From Variovorax ginsengisoli (GTDB taxonomy: Bacteria; Pseudomonadota; Gammaproteobacteria; Burkholderiales; Burkholderiaceae_C), in the NCBI RefSeq assembly GCF_006438845.1, contig NZ_RCZJ01000011.1, forward strand, positions 8,001-55,000: 47,000 nucleotides of DNA. The letters are read 5' to 3'. The translations under genes and the position numbers were made by a program. This document shows, in pieces, positions 20,760 to 28,293 of this stretch (positions are counted from its first letter, which is position 1; each line of letters starts with the position of its first letter). Under the pieces are notes generated by a model that was not told where the DNA came from, did no database searches, and was given only the letters and a program-made list of their open reading frames with translations.

Positions 20760-21452
20760 CTAGGTTTTGTACTTGATCGAGCAGCCGTACGGCCGGGTCG
20801 ACGCCGCGCTGACCGGCTTGCCGCCGAAGGCCTCGCCCAGGGCCTGGTTCACGTAGTTGGTGGCGGTCTTGATGTCGTCGGGGCGCGCCGACGGAATGCT
20901 GTCGATGCCGCCTGCGTACACCAGCGTCCCCTTGGGGTCGATGATGAAAAGGTGCGGCGTGGTGCGCGCGCCGTAGGCCTGGCCGATGGCGCCGTCCTCG
21001 TCCATCAGCACGGCGGTCGGCGCGGCCGATTGCGTCTTCATCCAGCTGTCGAGTGCGGCGGGCTGCAGGTAGTCGCTGGCGGCGCGCTCGGTGGAATTGA
21101 TGGCGAGCCAGACCACGCCCTTGGCGGTGGCGGCCTTCTGCGTGGCCGGCATGTTGCCGCTGCCGTAGTGCTTGCGCACGAAGGGGCAGCCGGGGTTGGT
21201 CCATTCGAGCACAACGTACTTGCCGGCGAAATCCGACAGTTTGTGCTGCGCGCCGCGCGTGTCCACCGCGACGAAGTCGGGCGCGCGCTGCCCCACAGCG
21301 GGTGCAGCATGGGCCGGCGCGCCCATCAACAGCGTGCTGCCGAGTGCCACGGCCGCCGCCATCACGGCGCGGCGGGAGGCGCGGTTGAGCGCGGCGCCAG
21401 CTTGGCGGGCGGCGCTTGCAGAGCGCGAGGCGGACGATGACAGGGAGCGCAT
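20760..21452 (-). CDS. Exported redoxin/thioredoxin-family protein
   Basis: This 230-residue precursor has a long charged N-terminus and a hydrophobic signal segment (about residues 29-50, AVMAAAVALGSTLLMGAPAH). The mature part has the AhpC/TSA-redoxin fold: GQRAPDFVAVDTRGAQHKLSD, the active-site Cys in TNPGCPFVRKHYGSGNM, AINSTE, and the cis-Pro region ARTTPHLFIIDPKG. A second Cys sits near the C-terminus (PYGCSIKY). There is no CxxC, so a one-Cys or distant two-Cys thiol mechanism is likely in the periplasm. It lies 124 bases downstream of the DsbD-like gene, which could keep it reduced. A start at the inner Met31 would still leave a signal peptide. Confidence 0.82.
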   Translation of the reverse strand: MRSLSSSASRSASAARQAGAALNRASRRAVMAAAVALGSTLLMGAPAHAAPAVGQRAPDFVAVDTRGAQHKLSDFAGKYVVLEWTNPGCPFVRKHYGSGNMPATQKAATAKGVVWLAINSTERAASDYLQPAALDSWMKTQSAAPTAVLMDEDGAIGQAYGARTTPHLFIIDPKGTLVYAGGIDSIPSARPDDIKTATNYVNQALGEAFGGKPVSAASTRPYGCSIKYKT

Positions 21453-21576
21453 GGTCGGCGGATCTCCAATGGAAAAATCAAACAGCGGCCACAGCTTAGA
21501 GGCCTTTCCTCATCGCGCCGTGACAAGCCGTAATGGCGTAGGGTCATGGCGCGGCGGCGTGCGCGACGGCCGCAAA

Positions 21577-23754
21577 TCAGAGCCGGGCGAGTGCGGCCCG
21601 GACCTCGTCCTTGCGCAGGATTTCCGTCAGCACCACCGGTGCCTTGCCCGGTGCCTGCAGCACGTACACCGGCACGCCGCTGCGGCCCAGCGCGGTGAGC
21701 GCGGCGGTGATGGCTGGGTCTTGGCGCGTCCAGTCGGCGCGCAGCAGCACCACCTGGCGGGCATCGAACTCGGCCAGCAGGTCGGCGTCGGCCAGCGTTG
21801 CCTTCTTGTTGTATTGGCAGGTGACGCACCAGGCAGCCGTGAAGTCGACGAACACCGGCCGGCCCGCGGCGTTGAGTTCGGTCACGCGGCTGGCCGACCA
21901 AGGCTGCCAGCGGGCACCGCTGGCCACGGCCGCAGGCTCGACGGTGCGCACGATGTTGCCGCCGATCGAGAGCAGCAACGCTGCGGTGCACGCCACCAGC
22001 ACGCTCGCCAGGACCCAGCGCGTGCGGCCGCGCAGCGTGAACGACCACACCACCGCGGCCAGAGCGACGAGCAGCCCGAGCAGCGCGCCGGCGCCATCGA
22101 TGCCGCTCTGCTGGCCCAGCACCCAGACCAGCCAGGCGACCGTCGCGAACATCGGGAAGGCCAGCACGCGACGCAGCGTCTGCATCCAGGGGCCCGGCCG
22201 GGGGAGCAGACGCGACACCGCCGGCACGAAGCCGGCCACCAGGTAAGGGAGGGCCAGGCCGAGGCCGAGCGCCGCGAACAGCATCAGCGCCTGCGGGGCC
22301 GGCATGCCGATCGCGAAGCCCATCGACGCGCCCATGAAAGGCGCGGTGCAGGGCGAAGCGATGACGACGGCCAGCACGCCCGAGAGGAAGTCGTTGGCCA
22401 TCGGATGCTTCGCCTGCGCCGCGCACAGCGACCGCGGCGCCAGCAGGCCGAACTCGAACATGCCGGCGAGGTTCAGTCCCATGACCGTGAACAGCGCCGC
22501 GAGTGCCGCGATGACGGCCGGCGATTGCAGTTGAAAGCCCCATCCCATCTGCTCGCCCGCCGCGCGCAAGGCCAACATGGTGCCGCCCAGCGCGAGAAAG
22601 GTCGCCATCACGCCGGCGGTGTAGGCCAGGCCGGCGCTGCGTTGGCCGCGCCGGTCGCCCGCCTGGCTCGCGAAGCCGAGGATCTTGATAGCCAGCACCG
22701 GAAACACGCAGGGCATCAGGTTGAGCAGCAGGCCGCCAAGCAGCGCCATGAGCAGCGCCATGAGCAAGCCCGCTGCGGGCGCGGGCAACGGCGCTGCCGT
22801 GTTGGCTTCGAGCGCCGCCTGCAGCGCGGGCGACACCTGCGCTGGCGCCGCCGTGGCGGGCCAACTGCCGGCGACCGGCGCCTCGGCCCGCCATGCGATC
22901 GGTGCGCCGTCGCGCCGGTCGGCTTCGGCCAGCGCCACCACCACCGGCATCTGCGAGGGGCTCGCGCTGCGCTGCTCGGCCAGCGGGATCGTCGCGGTCC
23001 AGCTTTCGCCGTCCCAGGCCTGGGCCCAGTCCTTGCCGGAAACCGCGCCGGTGTGGATCACCTCGGCAGTCTCGGGGAAGAAATCGAGCGTCTTGCCGCG
23101 TGCGGCTGGCGGCAGGCCGTCGATGCGCACGTTCAGCACCTTGTCGGCCACGGCGATGGTGCCGGGCTGCGCGAGCGGCACCGGCTGCGCCGCGAAAGCC
23201 GCGTCGAAGTCGGCCTTGTGCAGGGCGGTCGAGCCTTGCGGGGGCAAGGTCAGCGCAAAGTCCCCTTCTTCGGGAATGCACTCCTTGCGGCACACGAGCC
23301 ACGAGGCTTTCAACCGGATGTCGATTCCGCTGGCCCCCGCGAGCGCAGCCGCCGGCTTGAAGTCGCGTGAAATATTGAGTTGCACCGGCAGCAGCACCGT
23401 GTGCTCATAGCCGTAATTGGCGAGGCTGCCTATGGGGATCTTCTTCGGCACCGGCCAAGCAATGTCGCCGGCGACCATTCCGGGCGGAAGTTTCCACGTC
23501 AGTTCGGTCGGCAAGCCCGAATCGCCTGCATTCTTCCAATAGGTGTGCCACTCGGGCTGGTGCGTGATCTGCAGGCCCACCCAGACGTCGGCGCCCGGCG
23601 CCACGCCGTCCGGTGCATGCGCGACCAGTTCGGCCCGGACGTGCGGCGTGGTGACGACCGGCGTGGCCTTGGTCTGCAGTTGGGCTGCGGCCGGCAGCAT
23701 GGCCGCCAGCGCCAGCGTGGCCACGGAAAGTCGGGAGAGGAGAGTGCGAAGCAT
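21577..23754 (-). CDS. DsbD/ScsB-family thiol:disulfide interchange protein
   Basis: This 725-residue inner-membrane reductase carries electrons from cytosolic thioredoxin to periplasmic thiols. Signal peptide residues 1-24 are followed by a long periplasmic domain of the DsbD/ScsB type (QPEWHTYWKNAGDSGLPTEL, ASWLVCRKECIPEEGDFAL with a Cys pair). The membrane domain has about eight segments and holds the redox cysteines in NLMPCVFPVLAIK and VIASPCTAPFMGAS. The C-terminal thioredoxin domain has WCVTC (C643 and C646). The large N-terminal domain is closer to ScsB, the form linked to copper-stress thiol repair, than to classical DsbD. The redoxin gene downstream is a candidate partner; an alaX-like gene lies 45 bases upstream. 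Confidence 0.87.
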   Translation of the reverse strand: MLRTLLSRLSVATLALAAMLPAAAQLQTKATPVVTTPHVRAELVAHAPDGVAPGADVWVGLQITHQPEWHTYWKNAGDSGLPTELTWKLPPGMVAGDIAWPVPKKIPIGSLANYGYEHTVLLPVQLNISRDFKPAAALAGASGIDIRLKASWLVCRKECIPEEGDFALTLPPQGSTALHKADFDAAFAAQPVPLAQPGTIAVADKVLNVRIDGLPPAARGKTLDFFPETAEVIHTGAVSGKDWAQAWDGESWTATIPLAEQRSASPSQMPVVVALAEADRRDGAPIAWRAEAPVAGSWPATAAPAQVSPALQAALEANTAAPLPAPAAGLLMALLMALLGGLLLNLMPCVFPVLAIKILGFASQAGDRRGQRSAGLAYTAGVMATFLALGGTMLALRAAGEQMGWGFQLQSPAVIAALAALFTVMGLNLAGMFEFGLLAPRSLCAAQAKHPMANDFLSGVLAVVIASPCTAPFMGASMGFAIGMPAPQALMLFAALGLGLALPYLVAGFVPAVSRLLPRPGPWMQTLRRVLAFPMFATVAWLVWVLGQQSGIDGAGALLGLLVALAAVVWSFTLRGRTRWVLASVLVACTAALLLSIGGNIVRTVEPAAVASGARWQPWSASRVTELNAAGRPVFVDFTAAWCVTCQYNKKATLADADLLAEFDARQVVLLRADWTRQDPAITAALTALGRSGVPVYVLQAPGKAPVVLTEILRKDEVRAALARL

Positions 23755-23799
23755 GCCGGCAGTCGGAGCGGGAGTCGGTGGGAAGGTTCCTGGTGGGGG

Positions 23800-24549
23800 T
23801 CAGGCCGCCCAGCCCAGCACCACCCTGCGGGTAGTGGCACTCTTCTTCTCGATCTTGGTCACGACCACCGCGCCGATCTCCGCGGTGTTCGCCACGTGCG
23901 TGCCGCCGCAGGGCTGGAAATCGATCTGCGCGTCGGCCGCGGCGCCGATGCGGATGGTGCGCACCTTGCCCGTGCCGCGCGGGGGCTGCACGCTCATGCT
24001 CTTGACCAGCGACGGATTGGCGTCGAGTTCGGCGTCGCTGATGGACCCCACCGTGAGTGCGTGTGCCGCCGCCACCAACCGCGCCAGATCGGCGGTGAGC
24101 GCATCCTTGTCCAGTGGTTCGGTCATGTGGAAGTCGAGCCGCGCGGAGTCCGGCGTGATCGAGCAGCCGTTAACCGGCTGCGGCACCAGGTGGCAAAGCA
24201 GGTGCGTCGTGGTGTGGAAACGCATCAGCCGGTGGCGACGCTCCCAGTCGATCTGCGCGATCACTTGGGCTTCAGGGACGAGCGTGGCCAGCAGGGCCTC
24301 CTGGCCGTCGCCCGGCACATGGACGATCTCGTCGGTCGGCTTGCCCTCGGCGTCCTTGACCTTGCGCGTGTCCGCGATGACCACGGTGCGCCCGTCGGCC
24401 AGCACGAGCTGCCCGGCGTCACCGGCCTGGCCGCCGCCCGTGGGGTAGAACACGGTGCGGTCGAGCACCACGCCTGTCGCGTCGACCCGCACGATGCGGG
24501 CGGTGCATTCGCGCTGGTAGGCGTCGGTGCGGAACAGGTCGAGGGTCAT
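23800..24549 (-). CDS. Alanyl-tRNA editing protein, AlaX type
   Basis: This 249-residue free-standing editing domain is related to the second additional domain of alanyl- and threonyl-tRNA synthetases. It hydrolyses tRNA-Ala mischarged with Ser or Gly. The zinc-binding signature is complete: H112 and H116 in HTTTH, and C214 and H218 in CGGTH. The N-terminal half has the AlaRS-like beta-barrel (VFYPTGGGQAGDAGQL), which fits AlaX-M rather than the small AlaX-S form. The ATG at 24549 is the family start (MTLDLFRTDAYQ); the frame runs much further upstream but only as antisense to the next gene. It is divergent from the sorbosone dehydrogenase-like gene, with 183 bases between starts. Confidence 0.9.
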   Translation of the reverse strand: MTLDLFRTDAYQRECTARIVRVDATGVVLDRTVFYPTGGGQAGDAGQLVLADGRTVVIADTRKVKDAEGKPTDEIVHVPGDGQEALLATLVPEAQVIAQIDWERRHRLMRFHTTTHLLCHLVPQPVNGCSITPDSARLDFHMTEPLDKDALTADLARLVAAAHALTVGSISDAELDANPSLVKSMSVQPPRGTGKVRTIRIGAAADAQIDFQPCGGTHVANTAEIGAVVVTKIEKKSATTRRVVLGWAA

Positions 24550-24684
24550 CGTCCGATGGTAGCGGCGCGGCCATTTCCCTGCCTTTTCCCGGCGGGACCA
24601 CGCCAGAAAGCGCCCACAGCCGACAACTGCCGGTGCCTCGTGTGGCGATCCTGCGGCGCTGGCCGCGCCTTTGAAGGTTGCGGC

Positions 24685-24707
24685 GCTTCTGCTTCTGCTT
24701 CTGCTTC
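24685..24707 (+). repeat. Short tandem repeat (GCTTCT)n, 3.8 copies
   Basis: Three full GCTTCT units and a GCTTC remainder lie in the leader of the dehydrogenase-like gene, 14 bases before its AGGAG ribosome site (24722-24726; ATG at 24733). Pure hexamer repeats can change copy number by slippage; here that would alter leader or promoter spacing, not frame. Confidence 0.75.
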
Positions 24708-24732
24708 CCGCTGTCCGACCTAGGAGACCCGA

Positions 24733-26076
24733 ATGAACCGATCCGCCCGCCTCTGCATGATTCCCCTGGCCGCTGCGCTGATGGTGGCTTGCGGCGAAAC
24801 CGCCCGCCTGCCTTTCGAGGCCGGCGTCGGCCCCACGCCGCAGCTGCCTGAGCCTAACAAGACGCTGATCCCCACGCTCAAGGTCTCCGAAGCCATCGGC
24901 TGGACCGACACCGCGGGCCCGACCGCGCCGGCCGGCTTCAAGGTCACGGCGCTGGCCCGCCAGCTCGACCATCCGCGCTGGGTCTACACGCTGCCCAATG
25001 GCGATGTGCTCGTTGCAGAGAGCAACAAGCCGCCCAAGGAGCCGGGTGCGCCCGAAGCCAAGAAGGGGCCGATCGGGCAGATCAAGGACTTCGTTCAGGG
25101 CAAGGTCATGAAGCGCGCCGGCGCCGAGGTGCCGAGTGCCAACCGCATCACGCTGTTGCGCGACACCGATGGCGACGGCGTGGCCGAAACGCGCAACGTC
25201 TTCCTGCAGGGGCTGCAGTCGCCCTTCGGCATGGTGCTGGTCGGCAACGAACTGTTCATCGCCAATGCCAACGCGCTGGTGAAGGTGCCCTACACCGAGG
25301 GCCAGACGGCCGCGGCTGGCGCGCCGGTGAAGGTGACGGACCTGCCTGCCGGCATCAACCACCACTGGACCAAGAACGTGATCGCCAACGAGGACGGCAG
25401 CAAGCTCTATGTGACGGTCGGCTCCAACAGCAACATCGGCGAGAACGGCATGGAGGCCGAAGAGGGCCGTGCTGCCATCTGGGAAGTGGACACGAAGAGC
25501 GGCGAGAAGCGCCTGTTCGCGAGCGGCCTTCGCAACCCCAATGGCATGGGCTGGGAACCCGATACCAAGACACTGTGGACCGTGGTGAACGAACGCGACG
25601 AGATCGGCAGCGACCTGGTGCCGGACTACCTCACCTCGGTGAAGGACGGCGCCTTCTACGGCTGGCCGTGGAGCTACTACGGCGGCAACGTCGACATCCG
25701 CGTGCAGCCGCAGCAGCCCGACAGGGTGGCCAAGGCCATCTCGCCGGACTATGCGCTGGGCACGCACGTCGCGCCGCTGGGCCTGGCGTTCTCGAGCCCA
25801 CGCGGCATGCCGGCGGAATACGCTACCGGCGCCTTCGTCGGCGAGCACGGTTCATGGAACCGCAAGCCGCAGTCGGGCTACAAGGTCGTCTTCGTGCCCT
25901 TCATCGGTGGCAAGCCGACGGGCCAGCCGAAGGATTTCCTCACCGGCTTTCTGAATGCCGAGGGCAAGGCGCAGGGCCGGCCGGTGGGCGTGGCGCTCGA
26001 CAAGGCCGGCGCGCTGCTGGTGGCCGACGATGTCGGCAACACCGTCTGGCGGGTAGCGAAAGCGCCGGGGAGCTGA
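24733..26076 (+). CDS. L-sorbosone/PQQ-type sugar dehydrogenase-like lipoprotein
   Basis: This 447-residue protein has a lipoprotein signal peptide with lipobox at C20 (LMVAC). The mature part is a six-bladed beta-propeller of the sorbosone/soluble-glucose dehydrogenase superfamily: FKVTALARQLDHPRWVYTLP, GDVLVAESN, RITLLRDTDGDGVAE, LQSPFGMVLVGNELFIANA, ASGLRNPNGMGWEP, LWTVVNERDEIG, FYGWPWSYYGG and GEHGSWNRKP. Members oxidise sugars or aldoses in the periplasm, many with PQQ; the substrate here is unknown and PQQ use is inferred. A clear AGGAG sits 6 bases before the ATG. The SET-domain gene starts 65 bases after its stop. Confidence 0.85.
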   Translation: MNRSARLCMIPLAAALMVACGETARLPFEAGVGPTPQLPEPNKTLIPTLKVSEAIGWTDTAGPTAPAGFKVTALARQLDHPRWVYTLPNGDVLVAESNKPPKEPGAPEAKKGPIGQIKDFVQGKVMKRAGAEVPSANRITLLRDTDGDGVAETRNVFLQGLQSPFGMVLVGNELFIANANALVKVPYTEGQTAAAGAPVKVTDLPAGINHHWTKNVIANEDGSKLYVTVGSNSNIGENGMEAEEGRAAIWEVDTKSGEKRLFASGLRNPNGMGWEPDTKTLWTVVNERDEIGSDLVPDYLTSVKDGAFYGWPWSYYGGNVDIRVQPQQPDRVAKAISPDYALGTHVAPLGLAFSSPRGMPAEYATGAFVGEHGSWNRKPQSGYKVVFVPFIGGKPTGQPKDFLTGFLNAEGKAQGRPVGVALDKAGALLVADDVGNTVWRVAKAPGS

Positions 26077-26141
26077 GTCTTTGCGCTTGGTTTCATGAGA
26101 GGGGGCCGTGATGTGCGCGAAAATTGCGTGCAAAACACCCC

Positions 26142-26669
26142 ATGAAAAAGCGCAAGCCTTCTTCCCCTTCCTCCATGTCGTCGTCCACACCGTGCATTCG
26201 CGTCTCCCAGAGCGGCATCCACGGACTGGGCGCTTTCGCGACCCGCGACCTTCCGGCGGAGGCGTTCCTGGGCCTCTACGAGGGGCGCCGCTACACGCCC
26301 GAGCAGATCGCCGCCAAGACCTGGAACGATCAACTCACCTATCTTTTCAATCTTTCCAACAACGAGACGATCGACGGCGCCAAGGGCGGCAATGCAACGC
26401 GCCATCTCAATCATTCGTGCGAGCCCAACTGCGAAGCGGTCGAGGAATACGACGAATCGGGTGAGCTGGTGCTGAAGTTCCAGACACTGGTGGCGGTCGA
26501 TGCGGGCGACGAGCTCTTCATCGACTATGGCTTGATGGCCGATGCCGATTCGCCAGCCAGCGACTACGTGTGCCACTGCGGGAGTGCAGGTTGCCGCGGC
26601 ACGATGCTGGCCGCGGTCGAGGCCGAAGGCGATGGCGCCGTGATCCCCGGCGCCGGACTGCAGCCCTAA
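26142..26669 (+). CDS. SET-domain protein-lysine methyltransferase
   Basis: This 175-residue protein is almost only a SET domain. Residues 28-33 (GLGAFA) start the fold, NHSC at 90-93 and DYG with Y129 form the SAM/active-site pseudoknot, and a post-SET zinc motif C144-x-C146-x4-C151 follows, to which C93 would contribute the fourth ligand. This is the arrangement seen in eukaryotic histone methyltransferases and in a set of bacterial single-domain SET proteins. The N-terminus is Lys/Ser-rich (MKKRKPSSPSSMSS). The substrate is unknown; Lys-rich DNA-binding or ribosomal proteins are possible. The start is ATG at 26142; a TTG 18 bases upstream is less likely. A creatininase-family gene starts 10 bases after its stop. 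Confidence 0.88.
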   Translation: MKKRKPSSPSSMSSSTPCIRVSQSGIHGLGAFATRDLPAEAFLGLYEGRRYTPEQIAAKTWNDQLTYLFNLSNNETIDGAKGGNATRHLNHSCEPNCEAVEEYDESGELVLKFQTLVAVDAGDELFIDYGLMADADSPASDYVCHCGSAGCRGTMLAAVEAEGDGAVIPGAGLQP

Positions 26670-26679
26670 GATCGGCGGC

Positions 26680-27513
26680 ATGACCGCTCCCGATGCCCTC
26701 GCCGCGCCGCGCCGTTTCTGGTCGCAACTCACGACGCGCGACTTCGCCGCGCTGGACCCGGCGAGCACCGTCGCCGTGCTCCCCCTGGGCGCCACCGAAC
26801 AGCACGGCCCGCACCTGCCGCTGGGTGTGGATTCGACTTTGGCCGACGGCATCGTCGCTGCCGCTTTGCCGCTGCTGCCCGCCAGGCTGAGCGCACTGTT
26901 CCTGCCGACGCAGCACATTGGCTTGAGCCCCGAGCATGCCAATTTCCCGGGCACGCTGACGCTGTCTTCCGGCACGTTGCTGCGGCTGTGGCACGAGATC
27001 GGCGCGAGCGTGGCGCGCGCCGGCGTGCGCAAGCTGGTGTTTTTCAATGCGCACGGCGGACACGTCGGCGCCATGGACATCGCGGCGCGCGAGTTGCGTG
27101 CCGCGCACGGGCTCATCGTCTACAGCGTGAGTTGGTTCAACCTGCCGCTGGGCGAGGCGGGTGCGCAATTCAGCGCGCACGAGCATCGCTTCGGGGTGCA
27201 TGCCGGGGAGATCGAGACGTCGATGATGCTGGCGCTGTCGCCCGAACTGGTGGCGATGGACGCTGCGCAAGATTTCGATTCCGCCTCTCGACAGCGCGCT
27301 GCCGAGTACCCGATCCTCGGCAACGGCCGGAGCGCCAAGTTGGGTTGGGCCATGGAGGACTACAACGCCGCCGGTGCCGCGGGCAATGCCGCTGCAGCTA
27401 CTGCACCGCGCGGCCAAGCGGTGGTCGATGCGGCTGCGCGTGAACTGGCGCTGCTGCTCGCAGAGGTGGCGCGCTTGCCGCTGTCCACGCTCGGCCGACC
27501 GGCGCCGGCCTGA
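26680..27513 (+). CDS. Creatininase-family amidohydrolase
   Basis: This 277-residue protein belongs to the creatininase/MftE family of metal-dependent amidohydrolases. The metal-binding N-terminal motif ATEQHGPHLPLGVD supplies E40, H42 and D51. HGGH (about residues 125-128) and the glutamate in HAGEIETSMML (about 183) complete the site. AGVRKLVFFNAHGGHVGAMD and EHANFPGTLTLSSGT are typical. Members cleave creatinine, formamidopyrimidine intermediates or peptide-derived substrates; creatinine itself should not be assumed. It follows the SET gene by 10 bases and is probably co-transcribed. It is convergent with the PEBP gene (15 bases apart); GACCGGC/GCCGGTC (27497/27524) makes a weak hairpin across the junction. 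Confidence 0.88.
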   Translation: MTAPDALAAPRRFWSQLTTRDFAALDPASTVAVLPLGATEQHGPHLPLGVDSTLADGIVAAALPLLPARLSALFLPTQHIGLSPEHANFPGTLTLSSGTLLRLWHEIGASVARAGVRKLVFFNAHGGHVGAMDIAARELRAAHGLIVYSVSWFNLPLGEAGAQFSAHEHRFGVHAGEIETSMMLALSPELVAMDAAQDFDSASRQRAAEYPILGNGRSAKLGWAMEDYNAAGAAGNAAAATAPRGQAVVDAAARELALLLAEVARLPLSTLGRPAPA

Positions 27514-27528
27514 GGCGCCTTCGGCCGG

Positions 27529-28167
27529 TCAGCCGGCGATCACCGGACCGGCAGGCGCGTCCTGTTCGATGCGGATGCTGCCGTCGGGCCGTTCGCAGGT
27601 GCCGATCAGCAGACCGCTCGCCATCGCGTGCGCGCGCAGAGCATCGATCACCTCGTCGCGCCCCGGGGTTTCCGAGAACTCGGGCACCGCATCGAGCGCA
27701 TACAGCTGGAACGCATAGCGGTGCACGCCGTGGCCGGGCGGTGGGTCCGGCGGCAACCAGGCTGCCTGGAGGTAGGAGTTGCGGCCGACGTGCACGCCGT
27801 TGCCGGGTTGGTCGCCACTCGGCAGGGCCGCTTCGGGCAGTGCGCCGTCGCCCGATGGGAGCCCGACCACGATCGCATGCACCAGCGGTTGCGGGGTGGG
27901 CGAATCAGCGTCTTCGACCAGCAGCACGGCGCAGCGTGCGCCTTCGGGCAGTCCGGTCCATTGCAGCGGTGGGGACACGCCGTCGCCGTCCGGTGCGTCG
28001 GCGGTGTAGCGCGCGGGCAGCGGGGCGTGATCGGTGAAGGCCAGGCTGGTCAGTGCGATGGCGGCCATGCCTTCGCGCAGGCCCAGGGTGTTGTAGACGA
28101 TCGCGTCGAGGCCGGCACGCACGCCGTGCAGCGCATGGCCGATCACATCGGGAAGTTTTTCGAGCAT
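27529..28167 (-). CDS. YbhB/YbcL-family PEBP-like protein
   Basis: This 212-residue member of the phosphatidylethanolamine-binding protein family corresponds to bacterial YbhB/YbcL. Typical stretches are FTDHAPLPARYTAD, VSPPLQWTGLPEGARCAVLL, VEDADSPTPQPLVHAIVVGL, GRNSYLQAAWLPPDPPPGHG and HRYAFQLYALD. No signal peptide is seen, so it is probably cytosolic. The biological role of these proteins is poorly defined. About 35 residues precede the core fold (MLEKLPDVIGHALHGVRAGL), as in many betaproteobacterial homologues. It is divergent from the KaiC-like gene across 126 bases. Confidence 0.88.
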   Translation of the reverse strand: MLEKLPDVIGHALHGVRAGLDAIVYNTLGLREGMAAIALTSLAFTDHAPLPARYTADAPDGDGVSPPLQWTGLPEGARCAVLLVEDADSPTPQPLVHAIVVGLPSGDGALPEAALPSGDQPGNGVHVGRNSYLQAAWLPPDPPPGHGVHRYAFQLYALDAVPEFSETPGRDEVIDALRAHAMASGLLIGTCERPDGSIRIEQDAPAGPVIAG

Positions 28168-28293
28168 TTATTGGGTATAGCGCGCGCTGCGCCTGCAACG
28201 TGTAGGACGCTGCAGGACAGCCAAGAGCGGGCGGCGTCGGCAGAATGCGGCATCGTTCGCGGCCGTGCCGTCTATTCCTTTCCAACACCGTAC

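Noticed and set aside
27497..27530. Inverted repeat GACCGGC/GCCGGTC at the creatininase-PEBP convergence as a terminator
   Set aside because: No T-run on either strand, and GC-rich inverted repeats are frequent by chance in this DNA.
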